From Niebla homalea (Eukaryota; Ascomycota; Lecanoromycetes; Lecanorales; Ramalinaceae), in the NCBI GenBank assembly GCA_019925105.1, contig JAHGAU010000023.1, forward strand, positions 310,001 to 374,000: a DNA stretch of 64,000 nucleotides, in the 5' to 3' direction. The position numbers were made by a program, and so were the translations under genes. The notes under the pieces are model-generated. The model was not told where the DNA came from. It did not search any database and worked only from the letters and a program-made list of their open reading frames with translations. Positions within the stretch are counted from its first letter, which is position 1, and every line of letters begins with the position of its first letter. This document shows, piece after piece, positions 13,250 to 24,929 of the stretch.

Positions 13250-14184
13250 ATGCGGGTCCACAGAGATAAGATTATTGGGGATACGTTGAACAACAGACTC
13301 GTTCAATTTGAAGACGGTTCCAGATGGATTTTGATTCAGAAGCTCTCAGAAAAGGCGTGGGCTGGGTACCTGGATGATGAGGATTGCGAGAAGGACCCAT
13401 TCGAGGCTCATGCTGTGTATGAGTGCGAGCAAGTAAAAGGGTCAAGGCCCAAGAGCAGAGCTATCATTAAGACAAGGATTGAGTACGAGCAGCCGATATC
13501 TGCAAAACCTTCGCACACTGATATCGATTCGATAGAGTACCTCAAGACCTGGATCCCAACGAAACGCCCGCGGACCGCTCGAGATATGCAAGTGGCATGC
13601 GACTGAATTCATACACGAGGAATGAAATCGCTCAATTACGGCGAGTGACAGAAGCAGGTTTCAATATGACCCCTAAGCTCCTCGCTGTCTGCGTTGAGCA
13701 ACAAGACGAAACATTGATGCAGAGAAAAGGGGACAGCGGATCTGCCTTTTCCTGGTGGATGCCAGGAGGCTACGTTGTCTACATACTGATGACAAAACTT
13801 CCCGCTATCAGCCTCACATATGAGCTCTTCTGGCAATTCGATTATACGGAGCGGCAGGAAATAAGGCAGAGTTTCCGAAGGGGCTTGAGGTCCGCGTACA
13901 ACGTACATCGTTCAGTATTCTGGCTGATATCTCGCAGCCAAATCGAGGCCCGAGGTCTCTTCTTTGAGGATCCTAAAATTGATAATCTTATGTGGAACAG
14001 GGACACGAAGTTATGGTAAGTGGTATGTAACACCAAAAATTTTTGGGTTTGTCATTGACGGCACAGCTATTTCATCGACTTCGAAGACGTCACGTATGAC
14101 CCAGATCGCCTTGAGCCATGGATAGATGCGCTGTATGGAGGCTGGGGCCTCAAGCGATCTCGCCGCGATGACCCTCAATGGTAG
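13250..14184 (+). pseudogene. Kinase-like (aminoglycoside-phosphotransferase-type fold) gene with one frameshift
   Basis: The first frame, 13250 to about 13600, reads MRVHRDKIIGDTLNNRLVQF...; the second, about 13597-14015, continues with LRRVTEAGFNMTPKLLAV. The two differ by one base and no usable intron lies between them, so a single-base deletion (or assembly error) near 13605 breaks the gene. A 51-base intron (14016-14066) then joins NLMWNRDTKLC to YFIDFEDVTYDP, ending at 14184. Kinase-fold marks are visible: EDPKIDN, matching D-x4-N of the catalytic loop with the usual histidine replaced by phenylalanine, and DFE in place of DFG. The family is common in filamentous ascomycetes and has no assigned substrate. 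A start at 13597 would give a separate 178-residue protein. A decayed second copy of the N-terminal part lies at 14774. Confidence 0.6.
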
Positions 14185-14773
14185 TAACAAATGTGTGGAC
14201 GACATTTGTAAAGTCTCATGACCATGACTCACCACGGGCAAAGTCGACTCAAAAACGAACTGCGCAGACTTCAATTAAAGATCACATTCAAATCATCAAA
14301 CAAAGATGATGTCGAGCATTACGACGTTGACGTTGTGGAAGGGATCACCAAGCGGAAATTTTCAACGATGAAGTGAGGCAATATCATCAACGTCAACACA
14401 GCCCTTCCAGTGTCAAACAGTTCAGTCATAGACAATACCTTATCTTCACAAAGGACGTTAGTGCAACCTCATAAGAATCGTCGAAAGGACAGTCCCTGGC
14501 CATGGAGTCTACTCTCACGTCAAGGCCCCTTTTCGCTGCGTCTTGTCCAAAACCTCCAGTCGATAACGAGTGAGACGGCTCTTGGAGCAGATTTACCTGC
14601 CGAGAGATACGCATTAACGCATATGACTCATCACTTATGGTGGCGTCCTTACTTCGTTTATGTCAATTACATCTCTCATCACACCGACATTTCCACCAAT
14701 GCTTCCTTGCATTGGTTGATTACAAATTGACCAGCATCACTCTGGATTATCCGGTCGTATTCCAGTATGCGGC
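14185..14773. other. Intergenic, nothing recognised
   Basis: Separates the kinase-like gene from its decayed copy. No frame here resembles a protein I know. It may include further degraded duplicated sequence. Confidence 0.4.
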
Positions 14774-15010
14774 TGCACAGGGAGAAAATCATCGGAAATA
14801 CGTTGAACGATCGCCAGGTGGAGTTCGATAATAGTGCCACTTGCTATCTAATAAAAAGGATCTCTAAGAAGGGCTGGGAGGGCTACCAAAGAGGTAATAA
14901 GTCTAATTAAGATGCCTATGAGATATCCTTTTCCACTATATATAAGTGAATAAACGGCACCCTGGGAAGACGGCTATAATAAAGGCGCGAATCGAGTGAC
15001 AACCAACAGA
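14774..15010 (+). pseudogene. Decayed 5' part of a kinase-like gene copy
   Basis: The reading MRLHREKIIGNTLNDRQVEF matches the start of the gene at 13250 (MRVHRDKIIGDTLNNRLVQF), and resemblance continues through IKRISKKGWEGY to AIIKARIE before QP, near 15005. In-frame stops (TAA at about 14908, later TGA and TAA) and small gaps destroy it. The homology stops near residue 85 of the intact copy, and within about 40 bases the remnant of the secreted-protein gene begins, so this is a truncated duplicate at a rearrangement junction. Confidence 0.75.
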
Positions 15011-15039
15011 GCGGAAACTCTACGTTCGAGTCGAAACCT

Positions 15040-16115
15040 TTTTCCAAGCGCCAGTGTATCGATACAGCCAGGAAAAATAAGGTTGGCCAGCCAATATTCG
15101 GATGTGATAGGAAGGTTGTTTCAATGCAGGATATCTATGATAAGATAAATGAAAGAGGTTATGCCACGGAAGGATCACTCTGTTTTAAAGCTTGGTGAGC
15201 TCTACTACACCTTAGTGATCGTTACCAGTAAATAGCTGACCTGAATGGAAGCTTACATCCTATTACAGGCGGCAGGAAAGCAGTCAAAGCTGCCAAGTGT
15301 TGGGCCAACAATTATCCTCAGTGGATCCCTCCCAAAATTCCAGAGCAAAGAAGGCAGACCAAAAGGCCGGGTGCGTCCAATGTTCTACCATCTTTTAATT
15401 TCTCACAGCATCGCGATAAGACCATCGCGTCAAGCGATACCTAAGTGTTGATATTAAACCTCTCCTAGGTACGTCATGTTCGACGGAGTTTTAGACAGTC
15501 CATGGTCCGCCGTGGTTGTCGCGGACTACAGCAAACACAAAGAAGATCTCGGCTTTGACGGCGACCAGATGCAGAAGTGTAAGTCCCAGGCGCTCTGGCC
15601 GAGCAGGCCTCGGGCGATGTATACTTTTTCATTCCCAAAGGTGCGGATGCGGAGCCCAATAGCGCTGTAAGTAAATTGTACATTGCTTGCGTACATTTCA
15701 ACGTTGCCCTCTCAGCCCGGATTACATTTCATCGCATCGAGTCCTTAGATGTATCGTCATTGCTTCTGACTCATTGAACCTGCTGAGCATTCTTGGCCGT
15801 TCCCCACCTATGCATACGCCGCCCAATTACTCCTGAAACAAGGATTTCTTGCACAAATTCCACAGGCTGACAGTGAGCTATGGTTGTAAAATGGACTGGC
15901 TGGGAATTACCTGCTCTGAAACGGAATGACAAAGTAATGAATGTGTGGCGAGTCGATCCCACTGTCCCGAGTAATGACGAGAGGAATCTGATCTGGAAAA
16001 AGGTGACAATGACAATGGGCCTGAACCAAGGTGCAAAGCTGATGGCACTCCGAGATCATTCAGAATCTTCAATGGCGTTCCTTCCATTCCCATCGAGATC
16101 TTAGGAGTCTTTTCT
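15040..16115 (+). pseudogene. Decayed copy of the secreted-protein gene
   Basis: All four exons of the gene at 8999 are recognisable: exon 1 around KRQC...VVSMQDIYDKINERGYA (to about 15194), exon 2 around KCWANNYPQWIPP (about 15268-15374), exon 3 from YVMFDG (about 15473) to the GTAAGT donor after AGCGCT (about 15667), and exon 4 from TGWELPALKRNDK (about 15892) to about 16130. The signal peptide is missing. Lesions include a phase error at the end of exon 2, a two-base insertion in exon 3 (CTCTGGCC for CTGGCC), loss of the exon 4 acceptor AG, and a one-base deletion after IWKK. It keeps the C-terminal segment (SFRIFNGVPSIPIEILG in the restored frame) that the copy at 8999 has lost to a stop codon. 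Confidence 0.75.
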
Positions 16116-16439
16116 GGTACAAAACAGTATTGAACCTGCGTTTCACTGGGAAGGGTAGACCTCAGATGCGCTTCCCGTGATATGACAATGCCTTACAAGT
16201 TTTCATATCCAGTACAGCAATGTTGATTGGGCATTTTACTCATTTAAGGTGAATCTCGGAAGTGTTCTCTCTGTTATCGAGAATGCTCCAGAAGGGTTGT
16301 GAGGTATGGAACAATACTGACTCGGTGTTCTACTTACTTTCCACAGGGGAGTGCGTGTGAGTTGAATGGTCAGTATGCAAAGTGGGAAATATGGATGATA
16401 AGACATCTCTCTACACAGCGCTTACGCACCAAACCAAAC

Positions 16440-18420
16440 GCCTCTCTCTGCTTCTTCCATCTCGCTCATTCTTCAACCTTCTTTCATCCTCCTCTGCCCC
16501 TGGGAAAGCTTTCCGTCTTCTCCCCGCCTCTTCTACTCTCTCGTTTTCTCTTCGCCTTCTTTTTCTTTTCCCTTCCAATATACTCGCTCCGTCTTGTCGT
16601 CTCCGCGCCCTCTCCTCTATTTCTCCCCCCCCCTATTACCTTCCTCTGACTTCTTCACCTCTCCTCGTTACCTATCTTCCTTACCTCATGTCCCGGCCAC
16701 TCTTCCTTTCCAGTTCTCTTCCATCACTTCTTCGAGTCCTGCCTTTCCCCTACCTCTCTCCCTTCCTAAGGATGCTCTGCTCCCCTTCTCGTTCCGCAAA
16801 AGCCGCACCAATAAAGACATACGATGTCATCTCTAGACAACCACTCAAACCCATCCACACACGATCAGCTCACCACCAGCCACACATTCCCAGCTAAAAC
16901 CTCCCGCCCCCAAGAAATCCTCCATCCCCCAGGAACTCCAACATCCACGCGCCAAAATACCCCCACGGTGCTGCACGTTACTACTCAGCAACCCTCTGCA
17001 TCTTCCTCGCCCCTGCATCCACTTCCTCCCCCTCAATCAAGAGCCATCATCATCGGCCCCTGTTGTGACCCCTTCCATCCCACTAATCTGGCTTCCCCCA
17101 TTGTACCCCTACCCTTCCTCCATCCATCCCCACCCCCAAACCCCCCTGCCATCCCCCACGGCCTTCCCAAACCCCACCCAACAGACGAAACCCCCTTCAC
17201 CACGCGCTCTATCCCCCCCGTGAGTCACTCCAACCGAAAAAAAATATCAACGTTCCTCCGCGTGACCGAGGGGGGGGGGGGTTTGCCAACAAAGCCCCAT
17301 CCATCCATCCATTTCTTCGAAAATCTTCTTCGTGCCGACCGACCGACCGACCGGCCGGGCCTCCGTACCCCGTCGTCCGTGCTGCCTCCTGCCCTATCCA
17401 TCTTTCCACACCGGATACGAACGCACGCACGAATGATCGATCGATCCCCCCGTGCAGCCGTCCGTCCGTTCCACCGGGGTGCGCCAGACTAAATCGATGC
17501 ATTATTGATTGCGTGCGTGCGTGTGGGTGTGCCATTCCTAGCAATGTACTCTACCTAATCTAACTCCCTCCTGCTTCCCCAAACGGCACTGCTCTACCTA
17601 CCTCGATTCAGCCTCGCTCCCTCCCTCCCCAAGCGGCACTACCTCCCTCCCTCCTCCCCAGCTCTGTAGACCCCCCTTCCGTACTTAGGTACATCCGTAC
17701 CGTCCCTGCCTCTTCCTCCGCCATCTTACTTGCCTGCCTTGCCATGCTTTGGGCATATCTGTCCCGCTGAGATTAAGCCCCCCGAGACCCCCGGCGCGTC
17801 ATCATTGTTCGTGCGGTCGGTCGTTCGTTCATTCGTCCGTTCGTCCGTTCGGTCGGTCACACGGCTTGTCCCTCGCGCTCTCTCTGCAGATACGTGGTTA
17901 GTGAGTGAGTGAGTGAGTGGGGATGCGGCAGCGGTGACGGTGAGGGTTGGACGGATATTCCGCCTTCCGCCGTTGTAGGCAGGGCAGGCAGGTTACGGGT
18001 TGTGGTTGTTCATGGATGGATATAGGGGAGGGAAGCCTGAGAGGCGGGAGAAGGGATCTGTGGATGAGGGAGGTAGGACGTGTTTTCTTGGGGATTGCGG
18101 AGTTGGGAACGCTGCGGAGGTGATCCTTCAATGCGCTGGGGGGAGGCTTCTGAATGGAATGGAATGGAATTCGATTGGGAAGCTGTTGCTTGCGTGTGTC
18201 TGGCTGGTTTGATGATGTGGAAGGAGGCAGTCGTGGTTGTAGTAGCTCCGCTCCCTCTTCATCGACTTCGACGGCTGTCAATAATTGGTGGAGATGGCAA
18301 TTGTTGTGGAAGAGCAGGGAGGTTGACAGAGCAGGTACGGCCTTTTTGGAGAGAGAGAAAAAGAAGAAAAACCAAAATCCTACAGATCCGATTTTGTCGT
18401 GGGCAGCGTAGTCCCCATGA
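16440..18420. repeat. Low-complexity tract with strand switch of pyrimidine bias
   Basis: From about 16440 to 17720 the plus strand is strongly C/T-rich; from about 17990 to 18410 it becomes G/A-rich. Between and within lie short tandem motifs: a G run near 17270, CCGA repeats near 17338, GATC repeats near 17435, GCGT repeats near 17510, GTTC/GGTC repeats near 17810-17860, and GTGA repeats near 17898-17920. A 222-codon open frame (16824-17492) exists but its Pro/Ser/His composition is what biased DNA would give, so I do not call it a gene. The C/T-rich part could be a promoter or long leader, but no clear gene follows it. Confidence 0.6.
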
Positions 18421-18862
18421 GTACTTTTTACTGTAAAAATCTTATAGGGAATGCTCAATCAGTTATAATCATAGTAATTGGCACCAGCAAGAACAGGTAA
18501 AGATAATAATAAAACTGCTGACTTGTTATCGCCGCCGTCTATCGAGCATTCCATATCCTCAGGCTGCTTCTCGAACCCAAAACCATGAACCGGGGGGGAG
18601 GGGGTATATACGTGTCATCTTTCACTCTCAGCACCATACTCTTCCGTCTTTGAACCTATTTGTGTTGTATACCCTACCGACTTCCTCCCTTCCTGCAACA
18701 CGCCAAACCCTCTCCACCGTCATCTTGCCGCTCAGGAGCGCATGGGTGGGCGCCGACCCCTCATACGCCATCACCACGCTCCGTGCGTTACACCCCCAGC
18801 ACATCGACCTTCGGAGGGTCCAGCCCTCGCGAGCGCGATACGCTGATCCACCATCCATCCTA

Positions 18863-20293
18863 TCATCCCTGGCTCCTCTTCTGGAACCCGCTAAGTCCCG
18901 AGGGTGGATGTTTCCGCTGAGCCTCGAGGTCCATCTCGAGATACCCCCTGGCAGTCGTGTTGCGCGAGAATTGCGGTATTGATTCCGAGCTATGTCTTGA
19001 GAATTCCTGTTCACCCTCGTTGGAAGCGGTGGTGGTGGTGGTGGTGGTGGTATTCTCGAAGGATGGTTTGGTGGGGGCGAGTCGGGAGTGATAGCGGCGT
19101 GAGGGGAAGAAGGAGAGGGATGAGGAGGTGTGGCGGGAGAAGAGGAGGTAGCTGGATCGGAAGAGGGGGGAGAAAGTGACAAGGCAGGGGCATAGGATGC
19201 CAAGGAATTGCTCGGCGGCGGTCCAGTAGGCGACTTTGACGAGGGTGTCTGATCGTCGTGTTAGTTCATGGAGAGGGCGCGGATATGGAAGTATAGGCAA
19301 GTGGACTGAGGGAAGGGAGGTCAAAGGTTGGAGAATGGGGCGGGAACTTGACTGGAGGGCACATACAAGTAACGTCTAACTCATCCACACTGTAGAAATA
19401 ATGCAAGCGGCAGATAGTCGCGATAATCGTCAACGTGCCCAGACAGCATATCGCCGAGACCCCAACCTTATGCCACCTGGTCATCTGCAGCCGCCAGATC
19501 ATGGTAATTGGCAAGACGAGGAGGATGATGTCTGTGGCGATGTTGAAGCCTGTGGTGCCAATGAAGAGGTTTTTCTGGTCGACACTATGACGGGCTTGGA
19601 TAGTATGGTCCCATATCGCGTTGATGGGGATGGTGAGGAAGACGTCGGTTAGGGCGATAGCAATGGCGAAGCAGGTGAAGATGCCCACAAAGAACAAGCA
19701 GACGACGTGGAACGATTGTTGGGCGAAGATGCGACGGTAGAGGAGGACGAGGGAGATGCGGGAGATGGCGTAGGCAATGGTGTAGAGGATGTTGAAGGAG
19801 AATTCAGTCTACAGAGGCCAAACGATTAGCACCTGTACTCTGGAATGGAAAGGGGCAGGCCTCTTGTATCAGTCGGGTGAGAGGGACCGGACATACCTTG
19901 CTGTATCGGACTTGCTGATCGTGAGATAGTGAAAAGTAGTGGTGTCCAAACCCGTGGTCAATCATCACAAGAGAGCAAGCCATGCTCGCTGTGGTCAGGA
20001 TCTATGTACACGAGATTCGGTCAGCCGTCAGTGCTGGAGAACAAGCCCGCCTGGCTGCTCTGCATCACAGCACTTTTTGATGGATATGAACACCGTCTCA
20101 CCATTGCAGCAATCATCGTATAATCATCGCTCTGCCATTGCATCTTCTGCAATCTCCTACTCCATAACCTCATGATCACGATGATACAACATATGATCGT
20201 CCCAGCTACACAAAAAGCGTAGAGCCCGCCACCGTCATACTCATCCTTTCGAGCCAGCTGCGAAGCAACGACTTCGGGAAGCACCGCCGACAT
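18863..20293 (-). CDS. Pth11/SAT4-type seven-helix integral membrane protein (fungal rhodopsin domain)
   Basis: Four exons, 20293-20102, 20001-19897, 19808-19367 and 19248-18863, give 374 residues with all phases consistent. Hydrophobic helices appear in order: YAFCVAGTIICCIIVIMRLW, ILTTASMACSLVMI, FNILYTIAYAISRISLVLLY, VVCLFFVGIFTCFAIAIAL, FNIATDIILLVLPITMIW, VSAICCLGTLTIIATICRL and AEQFLGILCPCLVTFSPLF. IWDHTI and FNIATDIILLVLPI are typical of the family, which includes Pth11-like receptors and SAT4-like proteins of fungal clusters. No CFEM domain precedes the helices. The cytoplasmic tail has a run of threonines from a GGT/ACC microsatellite and Ser/Arg-rich sequence. It acts in the plasma membrane; the ligand is unknown. 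The start is the first ATG with a good context after a stop-rich leader. Confidence 0.85.
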
Positions 20294-21460
20294 GATGATT
20301 TCTTGACGTGGGAAAGAAAACCACAAGGTTGATCATCGATCATCCATGAGCTGATTCAATGATAGCAGAATCGCGAAACAACCAGCCATCATCACACGTA
20401 CGGACCAGGGGAAAAACCGCTCAAAGCACAGCAGCAGCAGCAGCACAGGATCAGATGACAGCATGAAAAGCAAATCCAAAACAAAGAAGCATAAGACTCA
20501 TTAGACACAAGTATCATTGTACCTATCCACAATCATATGCAATGTACAGGGAGCGGCAATAGCAAGAGCATGAACTTAAACCCAAACAGTCCAGTGACGT
20601 TTGAGTTCTGACCGAATAAGGATGCCATGCGTTCTCATCAGCCACATGGCCGGTTGCTCCACCGCGTGGAACACGAAACGATCAGCACGCGTTGGGAGTG
20701 AGGAGCGTTGCCGTTTGAGAAAGCTGTACGTAGGAGTATGTACTCGTAGAAATTTGGTAAATTAAGGGGGCGGGTGTTTGACGCGCCTTTGTCGGTGCAG
20801 CAATCGGCTGGGTAATATGTTGTACCACTACGTACTGAGTTGTATTCTGGTGCCTTCCTCCAGGGTATTCCAAGTTTCAACGGCGACATTATGAAATGTC
20901 GGCCATGTATCATGCATGACAGAATCCGGCAAATTTGCTGATGCCTGACGATTGACGTCCATCACAAAAGAATTTTGGCGCGCCAATGCCCATGTTTCAG
21001 ATCCTAAACTTCGGGACCGTCAGCCTAGCGCGCAGCGGCGATCGGCTGCTCGGACCAATGGACGGGAGGGGTATTTGAAGCATCGGGGCTAAGGAACAGC
21101 CTCGATCTCACTGTGGGGGCATAACAATGACACATGGCTCGGGGGAAGACGTATCCTGTGCTTTCTGTTGTATGGTCCTTCATTATGTTCATTTCTCGTA
21201 CGTATCTCGGACTGCTCAAGTAAATATTGAAGTTGTGGTGTACCGACGGATGGGTAGCGGGAGCTTCATCAGCGGATTGCTCGGGGTGCAGATCTATCAC
21301 GCCCTTGTGACTCATAAGCATTTGAAACGGCCGTGAAGCTCATGATCTCACGCGATGCCCGGGCGTGGCTCCACTCTGTGCGTTAAATGGTCGCCCGTCA
21401 TAGCTCAAATACCAAATTTTCATTCCCGTCGATGCGTGCAAAGTTTTCATACATGAGATA
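20294..21460. other. Intergenic upstream of the receptor-like gene
   Basis: Normal composition with a short AGC microsatellite near 20442. I see no conserved frame on either strand. It ends at the TA that precedes the left inverted repeat of the transposon. Confidence 0.5.
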
Positions 21461-21520
21461 GAAGGGGTGACCCCCCAACCGTACAAACCTACCAACCGTA
21501 TACGCTAAACCCAATCCGCT
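21461..21520. repeat. Left terminal inverted repeat of the transposon
   Basis: Matches the reverse complement of 24930-24983. The pairing is perfect over the outer 40 or so bases and then shows transition differences (TATACGC against CACACGT). Confidence 0.85.
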
Positions 21521-24384
21521 CCAGGTATATAAAGTTTTACTTAACTTATATTTAATTTAATATATTATACGTATATATTCTTAAAGAATCCTTTATAATA
21601 ATTATTATATATATATATCTTTTTTATACTTTATAGTATTAATAAATCGATATAATTATAGATTAAAAAAAGATTTTATAAACCTTATATTTAATATTAT
21701 TATTAATAAGATTATTTAATATATAATACGCGTTATATATTAGGTAAAGTAAATTAAATTTAGAACGCTATTAATCTTTTAACTTATAAAAGCTTAAATA
21801 AAGTTATAACGTATGGCTTTAATAAATTTATCCTTATATATATAAGGGTAAATAAGTAAAATAAGTAAATAAACGTACCTTTTTAATAAAATCTATAATT
21901 TTAACCAGGGTCGAACCCGGATTTAATATAATAACGTATAATAGACGGATACGTTAATTATTTAGGTTATCCTTAATAATAATATAATAAGCGGTATTAT
22001 TATATATAAAATATAATTTATAATATAATAAAAGGGTTAAAGAGGGAGGCCTTTTATCCTATATATAAATATAATTACGTTAACGGTAACGACGTTATAA
22101 AAATAAATTTAAATAAATTTAATTTTACCTTAATAATAAATATAATATATATATAGCGATAAAAAGCTTTAATTTAATAAGTTAATTATTATATATAATT
22201 TTATAAAAACCGAGATTTATTTTAAAAAGCGTTTAATAAAGTTTTATTCCTAAATCTTATATTTTAATTATATATATCGATATTAAGGTTTTAAATTATT
22301 TAAAAATAATTTTAAACTTATCAATAAAATTAAACCTGGTTATTCTATTTACTTATTTCTTTAACTTCTTAATCCTTTAATCCCGACTTAATACCTTATA
22401 CTCCTTATTTATAGTAGGTTTTTAACGGCCTTTACTTAAGTCTTTTATTATTACCCGTACTTATAGCTTTATTATTAAGTAAACTTATAATATTATTAAT
22501 ATAACCGTAATAAGTAAAGGTAAAATAAAAGTAATAAAAGGAGGAATAAATTATACCTTTTTAAGCGTCCTTTTCTTTAATATTTTTATTTAATAAAGCT
22601 TATAAATAAAGACGTTAATATTAATAAATAGGATATCCCTTTTAAAGGTTATAATTAACCGTTTTATATTAACCTTTTATTTATGATTATTAATAATATC
22701 CTGGTTTATAACTTAAGCTTTACCCTTAAATATACCTTTTATTCTTTTATTCTTATTCTCTTTATACTTATTTAATATTAATAAATCGTTATTAATAATT
22801 TCTTTAATTATAAGAAAAGTTATAGCTTAAATATAAGTATTATTTATTTTTTAAATAGTTAACTTTAAGTTTAACTTATCTTTTATATTACGGAGGAATT
22901 CCTAGACTTATAATACGTTTCTTAAAGTTATAATTACCTTAATTATCCTACGTAAATTAAAATAAAAAAGAATTACTTTTAATAACGTTATTGGATAAGA
23001 TAAAAATAAGTTAATTTATAAATTAATTTATTTATTTATTTCATAATTTCCTTATTAATTTATTTATTAATCCTTTTATTAATTTTCTTACTTAATATAT
23101 AATAAAGGGAAGAGCTCTTAAAGGATAAGCTTTAAACTAAAGGGTAAAAAGCCTATTTTTCATTATATAGATTTAATAATTTAAGGTATAAAAGTAATAT
23201 TTCAAGTTAAAAAATATTATTTAATAAAATTAACTTTATTAACTTAATAGTTACCGTTAAACCTAATAATATTAATAATATTCGTTTTATAATTCGTCGT
23301 TAACGGAGTAAAAATACTTACGTTTAAAGGTTAAAAGGTATACGTTAAATAAAATAATAAATATAATAATATAATCTTATTCTTAATAATAAATTTAATA
23401 ACGATAATTAAGATATAAAATATATAACCGTTTATATAAAGTATACGGTAAGTACCTTTAATAATAAGTATTTCTCGATAAAAATAATCTTAAAGTTATT
23501 TAAGACCGATTTTATTATTAATTTATCCGTTTTTATTAATAGTAATCGACCCTTTATTATTAAGAGCCTTAAATTAAGCTTTTTACTTAAGCTTTATTTT
23601 AAAGATTATTTACGGTTTTAAGATACGTCCGTTTATAAAGATATATTTAATAAGTGAGATTTAATTATAGTTCTTATATTATATTATATATTTACTATTA
23701 AATTCGTACTTTAAGATTATTACTTTAAGCTTTATAATAACGTTTATTATAAAGCCTTTCTTATTTATATTATAAATATCCTTATTTTATACGTTAAACT
23801 CCGTTTTTAACTTAAAGTATAGCTTAAATTAACCCTAAATAATATTGAAATCCTATATTAAAGCCCTTTTTTTATTAAGTAAAGGACTATATTTTATTTT
23901 AAGATTTAAATAATAATATAAATATTTTAAAGTTTAATAAATACCGATAATAATAATAAGGTTCCCTTATTTATAAAGGATATCTTATATTATAAACTTA
24001 ACTTACTTAATATATATAAATTATCCTTAAACTTAAAGCTTAATAATCTATTTTTTTAAAGCCGCTTTTTATATAAAATAAAGTAATTATTAATCTTAAT
24101 TTTATTATTTTATAAATATAACCCCGTTAATCCGATTATTTAATATAGTTTAATAAATACTATAACTTTTAATAATCTTTCTTTATAAAATATTACGGGT
24201 ATATTTATAATATTAATATATAAGTTTAATATACTTAATAAAAGGAAACTTTATAAGCGTTAAATATAACTTTAAATAAATAAGGTCTTTATTTACTTAT
24301 TTTAGCCAGATTCTTTATTTTAAATATAATATTTTTTAACTTATTATAATAAAAGTATATAATATTAAGCTTCTTATAATAAAA

Positions 24385-24745
24385 GTATATAAGGATTAAA
24401 CGTGGCTTTATATTAAAGGGTTAACGGAAGGGTTTATGGAAAGGCTTATCTATCTTTTAAGCTTTTTATTTAAAACGCAATAATTTTAAGTTTATAATAA
24501 AAAAAGAATTTAAGGATTATATATAATTTTATATTAAAGGGTTTATAAAGGGGCTTACGGAGGGGGCTGCGGAGGGGCTTACGGAGATACTTATATAAAG
24601 GTTTACGGAAAAGCTTATTTATCGCTTAAGTTCTTTATTTAATATATGGTAATTTTGAGCTTATAGCGGAAGGGGAATTTAAGGATTATATATAGCCTTA
24701 TATTAAAGGGTTTACGGAGGGGCTTACGGAAAGCCTTTACGTTAA
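24385..24745 (+). repeat. Degenerate tandem repeat inside the transposon right arm
   Basis: The motif TATATTAAAGGG followed by TTTACGGAGGGGCTTACGG-like sequence occurs three times (TTAAAGGG ending near 24420, 24541 and 24710), each preceded by a GGATTAxATAT-like stretch and followed by CTTATxTATC. Copies differ mainly by A/G and C/T changes. Such subterminal repeats are often transposase binding sites. Confidence 0.55.
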
Positions 24746-24929
24746 AAAGTTTGCTGAAGGGCTTATTTATCTATAAGATTTAAGGTTAATAATAAAGGTA
24801 AAAACGAGAGTATTAATAATAATAAGGATGAGATTATTTAAATCCTATTAAATAACCTATAAGTATCGTTAAATAAGTAATAAGGATATAAAAGGTAAGT
24901 TAAGACCAAGAATATAAAATTAATCCAAA

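Noticed and set aside
16824..17492. 222-codon open frame in the C/T-rich tract
   Set aside because: Pro/Ser/His-rich composition follows from biased DNA; it crosses a G run and 4-base repeats, and no intron or domain supports it.
17898..18458. 186-codon minus-strand open frame in the G/A-rich tract
   Set aside because: Low-complexity composition and no recognisable segment; explained by the skewed base content.
18628..19203. Minus-strand open frame overlapping the last exon of the receptor-like gene
   Set aside because: The alternative frame continues the splice-consistent receptor; this one is Ser/Pro noise with no helices.
24420..24760. CRISPR-like spacing of repeats in the transposon
   Set aside because: Units differ in length and sequence, spacing is irregular (121 and 169 bases), and the genome is fungal.
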